From assembly GCA_947171615.1 (NCBI GenBank), contig CAMVYG010000091.1:1-8149 (forward strand): a DNA stretch of 8,149 nt, given 5' to 3'. This DNA is from an uncultured Clostridia bacterium. Lineage in GTDB: Bacteria > Bacillota > Clostridia > Oscillospirales > Acutalibacteraceae. Shown here in pieces: positions 1 to 5,993 of the stretch (positions within the stretch are counted from its first letter, which is position 1; the number at the start of each line of letters is the position of its first letter). The notes below the pieces were generated by a model that was not told the origin of the DNA, made no database searches, and saw nothing but the letters and a program-made list of their open reading frames with translations. The translations under genes and the position numbers were made by a program.

Positions 1-1211
1 TAAACATCCCGCTCCATTTTATCCAATTTCGCCAGCACGTTTTCCGAAGCGTCCCGCAGATAGCGAAGTTTTTCATCTTCCGTGGATAAATTGTATTTGG
101 CCTTTATTTTTTCCAGGCGGTATTCCGTATCGTTCCCGCCCGCCTCCAAAAGCTGCTTAAAACGAATCGGCCCTTCCGCGCCATAAGTTTTCATGAACTC
201 GTCCGGGTCCTTGTTCCCTGGCACCGTGATCACCCGCACCCGAAGGCCGGTGTTTTTCAAAATGGGGATCGCCCGCTGAGTGGCCCTTTGCCCCGCCTCG
301 TCGGAATCATAGCAGATCACCGCTTCGTCTGCATAGCGCCGGATGATCCGGGCCTGCTCTTCAGTCAGAGACGTTCCCAGAGAGGCGATGGCATTGGTAA
401 AGCCCGCACGGTGCAGAGCGATCACGTCCATATAGCCCTCTGCCAGAATCAACTGCCGGGAGCCGGAATCCTTGGCCAGATTCATGGCGAACAGCCCGCT
501 GCTTTTGTGGTACACCGGCGTATCTGTAGTATTGATATATTTGGGCTTTTCATCGGTGAGTATTCGCCCACCGAAGGCCACCACATTGCCCCGCAGATCA
601 AAAATGGGAAACATCACCCGGCCCCGGTACCGGTCATAAGGGTGGCCCCGCTGGGAAATGCGGCTCACATCTGCCGCCGTCATTTCCTCCTGGGTATAGC
701 CTTTGGCTTTCAAATGGTTTGTCAGGGCAAAGCCGCTGTCCGGCGCATACCCCAGGCCAAACCGCTTGATGGTCTGGGAATCCAGCCCCCGGCCCCGAAG
801 ATAAGCGAGCCCGGCTTTTCCCTCCGGTGTAGAAAGAGTTTTATAAAAGAAACGGCCTGCCTCCCGGTTGATCTCCAAAATTCTGGTGCGCAGCCGGGAC
901 ATGCTGTCGTCCACGCCGTCCTCCGGCACCGTCATGCCCGCCCGCTGGGCAAGCCAGCGCACCGCATCCGGAAAAGCCAGATTCTCCACGCCCATAACGA
1001 ACTGGAACACACCCCCGCCCTTATTACAGCCAAAGCAGTAAAAGGAATTGTTTTCCGGGTAAATATTGAAGGAAGGCGTTTTTTCATTGTGAAAGGGGCA
1101 CAGCCCCAAAAGAGTTTTTCCCCGCCGCTTCAGATCCACATAAGAGGAAGCGATATCAGCAATGGGACTGCGGGAATCCAGCTCCCGCAAAAATTCCGGC
1201 GGAAAGGGCAT
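1..1211 (-). CDS. dnaG: DNA primase DnaG (partial, C-terminus beyond window)
   Basis: DnaG makes the short RNA primers for Okazaki fragments and for replication start. Reading down from an ATG at 1211 gives 403 uninterrupted codons that run off the left edge. The N-terminal CHC2 zinc finger is intact (C38, H41, C59, C62, within CPFHNEKTPSF and FYCFGCNKGG). The RNA-polymerase core includes YRGRVMFPIFD near residue 195. The TOPRIM metal-binding centre is present as EGYMD (E258, D262) and YDSDEAG (D302, D304). The family is usually about 600 residues, so the C-terminal DnaB-helicase-interacting domain lies outside the window. The start is supported by AGGAGG at 1222-1227, 10 nt upstream. The gene lies 103 nt downstream of dgt on the same strand, with no clear promoter between, so it is probably co-transcribed. 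In related Clostridia rpoD follows, but this cannot be seen here. Identity is certain; only the 3' end is missing. Confidence 0.97.
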   Translation of the reverse strand, partial: MPFPPEFLRELDSRSPIADIASSYVDLKRRGKTLLGLCPFHNEKTPSFNIYPENNSFYCFGCNKGGGVFQFVMGVENLAFPDAVRWLAQRAGMTVPEDGVDDSMSRLRTRILEINREAGRFFYKTLSTPEGKAGLAYLRGRGLDSQTIKRFGLGYAPDSGFALTNHLKAKGYTQEEMTAADVSRISQRGHPYDRYRGRVMFPIFDLRGNVVAFGGRILTDEKPKYINTTDTPVYHKSSGLFAMNLAKDSGSRQLILAEGYMDVIALHRAGFTNAIASLGTSLTEEQARIIRRYADEAVICYDSDEAGQRATQRAIPILKNTGLRVRVITVPGNKDPDEFMKTYGAEGPIRFKQLLEAGGNDTEYRLEKIKAKYNLSTEDEKLRYLRDASENVLAKLDKMERDV

Positions 1212-1246
1212 ATTGATGCTTCCTCCTTTTCTGGATAAATGACCGC

Positions 1247-1264
1247 CTTCTCCTTTCGGAGAAG
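1247..1264 (-). other. Perfect GNRA-loop hairpin in the dgt-dnaG intergenic RNA
   Basis: On the transcribed minus strand the sequence is CTTCTCC, GAAA, GGAGAAG: a perfect 7-bp stem closed by a C-G pair on a GAAA tetraloop, a very stable RNA fold. No U-run follows, so it is not an ordinary intrinsic terminator. It lies about 35 nt upstream of the dnaG start and 20 nt upstream of its Shine-Dalgarno. An mRNA processing or stability element, or a weak pause, is possible. That role is inferred; the fold is seen. Confidence 0.55.
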
Positions 1265-1314
1265 TACCGGCTTTCTCAAGGGTGATATCGAATCATTTTT
1301 TATAGTAAAGAAAT

Positions 1315-2316
1315 TCAGGAGCGGAGATTCCAGGCCTTGGGAATGAAGATGTCCTCATAGCAGGCCACGGCGTAATGGTCGGTCATGCCCGCCACATAGT
1401 CGCAGGCTGCCGTTTCCTTTCCTTCCCGCTCCGCGATCTCCTTCATGTAATCCGGCAGATGATCGGGATTCAAAAAATGGTCAAACAGGCTCTGCATGAT
1501 ATGGGGAACCTTCTTTTCCTCTTTCTTGGCGTATTCGTTCAGATACACCGCTTCAAACATAAAGGCGCTGAGCTCGTCATAGGCCTGAAAGGTTTCCCCG
1601 TCCATATCGATCATGCCGTTTTTACTGTTTTCCACCACGGCTTTGATCAAGGATGTGATCCGCTTTGTCTTGGAATTTCCCAGCACACTGGTAATACGCC
1701 GGGGAATATCGGTCTCCCGCATGACCCCTGCCCGGATAGCGTCGTCAATATCGTGGTTTATGTAGGCGATTTTATCCGCCCATCGAATGATCTTTCCCTC
1801 GGCGGTGTCCGCCTCTGTACCGGCGGTGTGGCACAAAATTCCGTTTCGCACCTCATAGGTCAGATTCAGCCCCCGGCCGTCCTTTTCCAGCCGTTCCACC
1901 ACCCGGACGCTTTGCTCATAATGACGAAAGCCGCCGTCCATCACGGCATTCAACGCCCTCTCTCCGGCATGGCCGAAGGGCGTGTGCCCCAAATCGTGGG
2001 CCAGCGCAATGGCCTCCGTCAGATCCTCATTGAGCCGCAGGGCTCTGGCAATGGTTCGGGCGATCTGTGAAACCTCCAGGGTATGGGTGAGCCGGGTGCG
2101 GTAATGGTCTCCCTCCGGGGCCAGGAACACCTGAGTCTTATGCTTTAAGCGGCGGAAGGACTTACAGTGGATCACCCGGTCACGGTCACGCTGATAAGGA
2201 GTGCGCAGCTCACACTCCTCCTCCGGCCTTTCCCTGCCCTTTGTGGCATCGGAAAAGGCTGCACCGGGAGAAAGAGTCTCCCGTTCCAGCTTTTGCGTTT
2301 CTTCCCGCACCGTCAT
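1315..2316 (-). CDS. dgt: Deoxyguanosinetriphosphate triphosphohydrolase-like protein (HD domain)
   Basis: This cytoplasmic enzyme family hydrolyses dNTPs to the deoxynucleoside plus tripolyphosphate and so controls the DNA precursor pool. The 333-aa product has the full HD-type metal site: H78 (RLTHTLEVSQIAR), H107-D108 (AHDLGHTPFGHAGE) and D181 (WADKIAYINHD). It also has the family's N-terminal block RTPYQRDRDRVIHCKSFRRL near residues 38-57. I chose the ATG at 2316 because GGAGG (2324-2328) sits 7 nt upstream and the protein then begins at the usual family position. An in-frame ATG at 2403 would add 29 basic residues but has GGAG almost touching the start codon, so it is unlikely. dnaG follows on the same strand, an arrangement common in Clostridia. 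It is divergent from the gntR-ABC operon. Which dNTP is preferred cannot be told from sequence. Confidence 0.95.
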   Translation of the reverse strand: MTVREETQKLERETLSPGAAFSDATKGRERPEEECELRTPYQRDRDRVIHCKSFRRLKHKTQVFLAPEGDHYRTRLTHTLEVSQIARTIARALRLNEDLTEAIALAHDLGHTPFGHAGERALNAVMDGGFRHYEQSVRVVERLEKDGRGLNLTYEVRNGILCHTAGTEADTAEGKIIRWADKIAYINHDIDDAIRAGVMRETDIPRRITSVLGNSKTKRITSLIKAVVENSKNGMIDMDGETFQAYDELSAFMFEAVYLNEYAKKEEKKVPHIMQSLFDHFLNPDHLPDYMKEIAEREGKETAACDYVAGMTDHYAVACYEDIFIPKAWNLRS

Positions 2317-2342
2317 AGAGTGTCCTCCCTTCAAAAGCCGTC

Positions 2343-2401
2343 TTCCTGCAATACTTTTTCTACGTATTCTATACGCAGTTTTCCTGTAAAATACTTTTTT
2401 C
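2343..2401 (-). promoter_or_regulatory. dgt leader: hairpin flanked by two near-direct repeats
   Basis: On the plus strand TTCCTGCAATACTTTTTC (2343-2360) recurs as TTCCTG-TAAA-ATACTTTTTT-C (2381-2401), 38 nt apart. Between them lies an imperfect palindrome, CTACGTAT-TCT-ATACGCAG (2360-2378). In the minus-strand RNA its single non-Watson-Crick pair becomes G-U, which fits transcription toward dgt. A weak -10-like TAGAAT (complement of 2366-2371) lies inside, but I see no convincing -35, so the dgt promoter is not assigned. The repeats could be paired protein-binding sites or duplicated promoter-like DNA. Confidence 0.35.
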
Positions 2402-2437
2402 ATCTCCGAATTTTTTAAAATATTTTCTCTTTTCCCC

Positions 2438-2466
2438 TTGACAGGAGAGAAACCAGGGTATATAAT
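2438..2466 (+). promoter_or_regulatory. Consensus sigma-A promoter of the gntR-ABC operon
   Basis: TTGACA (2438-2443), a 17-nt spacer, and TATAAT (2461-2466): both hexamers match the housekeeping consensus exactly at the ideal spacing. Transcription should start near 2473, leaving a 35-nt leader before the GTG at 2508. A promoter this strong in front of a repressor gene implies that it is normally held off by the operator just downstream. Confidence 0.92.
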
Positions 2467-2470
2467 CTGA

Positions 2471-2484
2471 CTGTACTAGTACAG
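2471..2484. promoter_or_regulatory. Palindromic operator over the transcription start (probable GntR site)
   Basis: CTGTACTAGTACAG is a perfect 14-bp palindrome beginning 4 nt after the -10 box and covering the predicted start site. A further half-site-like AATACAG follows at 2488-2494. The position suits a dimeric GntR/YtrA-family repressor blocking its own promoter. The palindrome is seen; binding by the adjacent GntR protein is inferred from position and family habit. Confidence 0.8.
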
Positions 2485-2507
2485 ATAATACAGTTTGGAG
2501 TGATGCT

Positions 2508-2912
2508 GTGTTTACGATTGATTATAAGAGTGGAATTCCCATTTCCGAACAGATCTGCCACAGCGTGATAAAGCTGGGCGCCGCCGGTGCTTTCGGAGAA
2601 ACCGGACAGCTGCCCTCCGTGCGGTGGGTAGCCAGAGAATTGGGGATCAACCCCAATACCGTCCAAAAGGCCTATTCCATGCTGGAACGGGACGAGGTCA
2701 TCCACTCCCTGCCCGGAAAGGGCTCCTTCCTGGTAAGCGGCGGCGCCCTTCGGGAAAAACGCAGCCGGGAAGCTCTGGAGAAACTGCACAAAGCTCTTCT
2801 GGAAGCCCTGGAATGCGGAGCCGCCCCGGAGGACGTTACCCAGGCAGTGCAGACGGCTCTTTTGGAATTTCAGGATGCGCCGCAAAAGGAACATAAAGGA
2901 GGGAACGCATGA
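2508..2912 (+). CDS. GntR-family transcriptional regulator, YtrA subfamily
   Basis: A 134-aa DNA-binding repressor. The winged helix-turn-helix spans about residues 10-76. It has the family signature LPSVRWVARELGINPNTV at 35-52 (recognition helix about 48-56) and a wing at GKGSF (70-74). Only about 55 helical residues follow, with no FadR/HutC-type ligand domain; that short tail defines the YtrA subfamily, which typically controls adjacent ABC transporter genes. The start is GTG at 2508 with GGAG at 2497-2500, 7 nt upstream. The ATG at 2503 is out of frame. The stop overlaps the ATPase start by 4 nt (ATGA, 2909-2912), implying translational coupling. It probably represses its own operon through the palindrome at 2471-2484 and is released by an unknown signal, perhaps through the transporter's substrate or envelope stress. 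Confidence 0.93.
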   Translation: MFTIDYKSGIPISEQICHSVIKLGAAGAFGETGQLPSVRWVARELGINPNTVQKAYSMLERDEVIHSLPGKGSFLVSGGALREKRSREALEKLHKALLEALECGAAPEDVTQAVQTALLEFQDAPQKEHKGGNA

Positions 2913-3814
2913 TGATAGAAATCAAAGGCCTGCGCAAGGAATTCGGGGATACGCTGGCTCTGAACGACCTGGCGCTTTCCATAGATACCGGCAGCATTTT
3001 CGGGCTGATCGGTTCCAACGGAGCGGGAAAATCCACCTTACTGCGAGTTTTGGCAGGCGTATACCGCGCCTCGTCTGGAGAGGCGCTGGTTGACGGCCAA
3101 CCGATCTGGGAAAACAAAGCCGTAAAAATGCGGCTCCGTTTTCTGCCGGATGACCTGTGGCTGCCCCCGCAAAGCTCCGTGCTGAACATGGGAAAGGTGT
3201 TTCAAAAGCTTTATCCCGCCTGGGATGAAAACTATTTCCAGCAGTTGTGCGCTATGTTTCCGGTAAACGAAAAAGCAAGGTTTGGTACGCTGAGCAAGGG
3301 AAACCGCCGCCAGGCAGGGATCATTCTGGCTCTCAGCTCCCGCCCGGATATCCTGCTTTTAGACGAGCTTTTCGATGGGCTTGACCCGGTGGTACGGCAC
3401 CTGACAAAAAAGGTTCTCGTGGATGAAGTAGCAAATCGCCGGATGACGGTGGTGCTTGCCTCCCACAATCTGCGGGAAATGGAGGATTTCTGCGATTCCT
3501 TGGTTCTGCTTCACAAGGGCGGGCTAGTACTGGAGCAGGAGCTGGACGAAATGAACCTGTGCCTGCACCGGTTTCAGGCGGTGTTCCAGGAAATGCCGGA
3601 GCTTTCCGCACTCAAGGAAAAAATCTGTATCACAAGCATTGACAGAAACGGCTCCATGCTGACCTTTGTGGCACGGGGCAGGGAAGATGAAATCCTGGAA
3701 GCCCTGGACGGGTTTTCCCCTACCTTCCGGGAATGCGTTCCCCTCTCTCTGGAAGAGGTATTTATTAGCGAAATGGAGGCGGCCGGTTATGACATCGACA
3801 ACATCCTGGGATAG
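2909..3814 (+). CDS. ABC transporter ATP-binding protein (YtrB-like, ABC-2 export type)
   Basis: This 301-aa cytoplasmic ATPase should power the permease encoded next. Visible motifs are Walker A GSNGAGKST (35-43), the signature LSKGNRRQ (128-135) in place of LSGGQ, as is common in this branch, Walker B LLLDE with catalytic E153, the D-loop DGLDP (156-160) and the switch histidine H186 (LASHNLREME). FQKLYPAWDENYFQQL near 98-113 resembles the YtrB/CcmA-type group. The usual Q-loop glutamine is not where expected; the segment reads RFLPDDLWLPP (77-87). The proline after DE in most relatives is leucine (DELFDGLDP). About 85 C-terminal residues beyond the ATPase core have no assignable function. 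AGGAGG (2897-2902) serves either ATG at 2909 or ATG at 2912. It overlaps gntR by 4 nt and the permease by 26 nt, so the three genes form one operon. Confidence 0.95.
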   Translation: MMIEIKGLRKEFGDTLALNDLALSIDTGSIFGLIGSNGAGKSTLLRVLAGVYRASSGEALVDGQPIWENKAVKMRLRFLPDDLWLPPQSSVLNMGKVFQKLYPAWDENYFQQLCAMFPVNEKARFGTLSKGNRRQAGIILALSSRPDILLLDELFDGLDPVVRHLTKKVLVDEVANRRMTVVLASHNLREMEDFCDSLVLLHKGGLVLEQELDEMNLCLHRFQAVFQEMPELSALKEKICITSIDRNGSMLTFVARGREDEILEALDGFSPTFRECVPLSLEEVFISEMEAAGYDIDNILG

Positions 3815-5756
3815 AAAAGAATTTTTTGCCCTGCTCCAGTGGCAGCTTCGCAGATGTTTGCCTGTCACGCTGCTCTATGCTGCCGCCCTGCTGTTTCTAG
3901 GCTTTGCGGCTGAGCATATCGTGATAATGACCGTGCCCGTAATCATTTTTTCGGCAACGGCTCCCCTGCTGCTGTTGGGCGAATGCTTCAACCGAAGGCA
4001 GGCAGATACTCTTCACGCCCTGCCCTCCCGGCGGGGGATTTGGTATGCAGCCGCCTTAATTGCGGGACTTGTTTCTCTGTGGATCCCGCTGCTTCCGGCC
4101 CTGCTTCTCAATTTGTTCCTCTATCATCTCTCCAGCTGGCTGCTTGTGTCGATTTCCTACTTGATCCTGGGGGCAGCATCGTTCCTGTTTTTCTCCATGA
4201 TCGCAGCAGGCAGCGGCGGATGGTTCAGCTATGTGCTGAACGCCTTTCTCCTCTCCGCATGCTGGCCTTTGGGCGCTTCCTACTTTCTCTCTCTCATGGT
4301 TCACACTTTGCCGACAGGCTCTCTTCCCACCCTTCTGGAAAAATTCTTAGTTCAAGCAGCTTCCCCTTTGGTGGCACTGTTTTACAGTGGAATAGGCACT
4401 CCGGAGCTTTGGGAGCTGGCCTGGTGGACCTGCGGTTCCCTGCTGTTGGCTTTTTTGGGGCGGGCGCTCTACCGCCGCCGGGAAAGCGAGAATACCGGCG
4501 TCTTTCGCACCTGCAAGTCCCTGGAGCTGGCAGCCAGAATAGAAGCTGCTCTGCTGGCCGTCAATTTTATCGGCTGTGCAGTGGAAAGCTTAACCTCCCA
4601 TCCAATCAAAACAGAAGGAGACTGGGAATTCCCGGAAACGCTCCGCTTCTTTTACTTTGACGCCGCCGGGATCCCCCTTGTGCTGGGCTCCATGGCCCTT
4701 GCCCTGCTTGCGGCGTGGCTTTTTACCGAGCTTCTGTACCACAGAAGCGTGAAGGGAATGAAAAAGCATCTGTCGGCCTTGCTTGCTCCCCTGATCGTCA
4801 CGGCCTGCGCCCTGGGGGCGGTATCCACCGGGCTGGGGCTGGATGTGCCCATGAACAGCAAGGAGCTCAGCGCTGTTCAGTTAGATGGCAGTATAACATT
4901 TCAGGGGAACCTCTCCTCCATGGGATATACTCTTGCGCTGATCCAGGACAGCTCCTCTTCATGGAGCAATGGAGAAAACGGAACATACCGCACTTTGCAG
5001 ACCGCAGTATACAGCCCAGAGTTGCTTCACAAGGTGGAGCAGCTTCAGAAAAAATGGATCGAGCTGGAGCGGGCCAATCAGTATCCCTATCTGCCAGGCC
5101 GCAATGCTTATGAGCCGAGTGCTGTAGTTGGCCTCACCTTTTTCGGATCTCAGGGCTATGTTGGCAACTGGGACTGCATCTATCAGGGCAGGCACACGGA
5201 ACAAACCGAAGCTCTGTATGAAGAATGCAATGCTCTGGTAAAGGAAATTGCCACTTCATCGGAATATATCAGCGGGCTCACGCCGGTATCCGCCATTGAC
5301 GCCTTGAGTAGCATTGAGAAAATAAAGTTGGATCCGGCAGACGAAAAAAAGATGACCGAGCTTCACCATTATGAAAAAACAGGAATATCTGTATACGCTT
5401 TGAATTATGACACACAAGAGCCCGGAAAGAACGCAGTGAGCGTTTCTTCCCTGCCCAAAAGCTTTTCCGACAAGCTGGAAGCGGCTCTGCGGGATGACCT
5501 GGCGCATAACAGGTTTCCAACCAATGACGACCTTCGGCAATTTGGAAAAGAAAAAAAGCCTCTATCCGTTTACGAGCTGCGGTACGCTTACGGAAAGCCT
5601 TTTACCGCCCGGGGCGGCATAATACTGAACAATGTGACGCCGGCCGAAGGAAAAAACTTTCAGCTCTATTCGGAATACGCTACAGCCTGGGTACTCCGGG
5701 TGTGGCCCCAAATGACAGAGACTTACGCCCTTCTGGAAAGCGAATTCTCGAAATAA
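3789..5756 (+). CDS. ABC-2-type permease with large C-terminal extracytoplasmic domain
   Basis: A 655-aa membrane protein, the presumed partner of the upstream ATPase. I read about nine membrane segments: roughly residues 24-41, 44-64, 85-111, 115-140, 146-171, 208-224, 248-265, 293-317 and 328-350. A further hydrophobic stretch (186-203) probably lies at the outer face. Basic loops (R69/R70/R81/R82; R225, R229-231; K322/K325/K326) place the N-terminus inside and residues from about 352 to 655 outside. The first cytoplasmic loop, FNRRQADTLHALPSRRG (67-83), matches the coupling-loop style of YtrC-like permeases, as does YRRRESENTG (228-237). The ~300-residue tail is soluble-looking and Tyr/Ser-rich, with no repeat or catalytic motif that I recognise. 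The start at ATG 3789 has GGAGG (3775-3779) 9 nt upstream and overlaps the ATPase end by 26 nt; an in-frame upstream ATG at 3666 would overlap far more and lacks support. By analogy it may export or sense envelope-active compounds; the substrate is unknown. Confidence 0.88.
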   Translation: MTSTTSWDRKEFFALLQWQLRRCLPVTLLYAAALLFLGFAAEHIVIMTVPVIIFSATAPLLLLGECFNRRQADTLHALPSRRGIWYAAALIAGLVSLWIPLLPALLLNLFLYHLSSWLLVSISYLILGAASFLFFSMIAAGSGGWFSYVLNAFLLSACWPLGASYFLSLMVHTLPTGSLPTLLEKFLVQAASPLVALFYSGIGTPELWELAWWTCGSLLLAFLGRALYRRRESENTGVFRTCKSLELAARIEAALLAVNFIGCAVESLTSHPIKTEGDWEFPETLRFFYFDAAGIPLVLGSMALALLAAWLFTELLYHRSVKGMKKHLSALLAPLIVTACALGAVSTGLGLDVPMNSKELSAVQLDGSITFQGNLSSMGYTLALIQDSSSSWSNGENGTYRTLQTAVYSPELLHKVEQLQKKWIELERANQYPYLPGRNAYEPSAVVGLTFFGSQGYVGNWDCIYQGRHTEQTEALYEECNALVKEIATSSEYISGLTPVSAIDALSSIEKIKLDPADEKKMTELHHYEKTGISVYALNYDTQEPGKNAVSVSSLPKSFSDKLEAALRDDLAHNRFPTNDDLRQFGKEKKPLSVYELRYAYGKPFTARGGIILNNVTPAEGKNFQLYSEYATAWVLRVWPQMTETYALLESEFSK

Positions 5757-5774
5757 ATATTTTTGAGTAAGTAA

Positions 5775-5817
5775 AAGCCGCCCGTGCCTTTCCGGTTTTG
5801 GAAAGACGCGGGCGCTT
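5775..5817. terminator. Strong hairpin terminator between convergent genes
   Basis: AAGC, a bulged C, then GCCCGTGCCTTTCC pairs with GGAAAGACGCGGGC and GCTT across a GGTTTT loop. The stem is about 18 bp with one G-U, one mismatch and one bulge. The permease stop is 19 nt upstream. The plus-strand tail CTTGTGTGT is only a moderate U-tract; the minus-strand tail GCTTTTACTT is better. It probably ends transcription from both the permease operon and yigZ. Confidence 0.7.
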
Positions 5818-5826
5818 GTGTGTAAT
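5798..5826 (+). promoter_or_regulatory. Candidate plus-strand promoter in the convergent gap
   Basis: TTGGAA (5798-5803), a 17-nt spacer and TGTAAT (5821-5826) match 4/6 and 5/6 of consensus. The predicted start near 5833 coincides with the first base of the 10-bp inverted repeat at 5832. No coding gene follows on this strand, so any product would be a small RNA. It overlaps the terminator stem and could be a chance match. Confidence 0.2.
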
Positions 5827-5831
5827 TCGTG

Positions 5832-5869
5832 ATTTGTTCTTCCCGGTTCGATCAGAAAAAAGAACAAAT
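5832..5869. repeat. 10-bp perfect inverted repeat, 18-nt loop
   Basis: ATTTGTTCTT (5832-5841) is the exact reverse complement of AAGAACAAAT (5860-5869). No U-run follows on either strand, so it is not a typical terminator. The loop contains CCGGTT (5843-5848), complementary to AACCGG at 5894-5899. Function unknown. Confidence 0.6.
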
Positions 5870-5873
5870 ATTT

Positions 5874-5944
5874 ACTGGTTATTGATGATCAGAAACCGGT
5901 GAGGCAGCGCCTAAACAGCTTGTTTATGACCGACAGCCGGTTTC
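5874..5944. repeat. Nested inverted repeats that could form a branched RNA
   Basis: GAAACCGG (5892-5899) pairs with CCGGTTTC (5937-5944). Two small hairpins lie inside: AGGC-AGC-GCCT (5902-5912) and AAACA-GCT-TGTTT (5913-5925). The left arm can instead pair with ACTGGTT at 5874-5880 (7 bp, one U-G on the plus strand). The gap holds no ORF with a ribosome binding site. Whether it is transcribed is unknown. Confidence 0.4.
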
Positions 5945-5993
5945 CCTTTGTCAACCGATGGTACGATTTTTGGAGCAAAGGAATCCTCCAACT

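Noticed and set aside
288..1238. 316-codon plus-strand open frame opposite dnaG
   Set aside because: The opposite strand encodes an unmistakable primase with zinc and TOPRIM motifs; this frame is its shadow.
1375..2070. 231-codon plus-strand open frame inside dgt
   Set aside because: It is antisense to strongly conserved HD-domain sequence; the open frame follows from the codon bias of dgt.
2317..2403. N-terminal extension of dgt to an ATG at 2403
   Set aside because: The upstream ATG has a badly spaced ribosome binding site, and the added 29 residues would run through the leader repeats; the ATG at 2316 fits the family.
3983..4660. 225-codon open frame within the permease gene, other frame
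   Set aside because: It lies fully inside a well-supported membrane protein gene and has no ribosome binding site or domain.
5842..5856. GGTTCGATC resembling a tRNA T-loop
   Set aside because: The flanking bases do not pair into a T-stem, and no acceptor, D or anticodon arm can be found around it.
5961..5993. GGAG/CTCC inverted repeat just after the yigZ stop as its terminator
   Set aside because: On the yigZ strand the stem is followed by an A-run, not a U-run; the hairpin at 5775-5817 is a better terminator.
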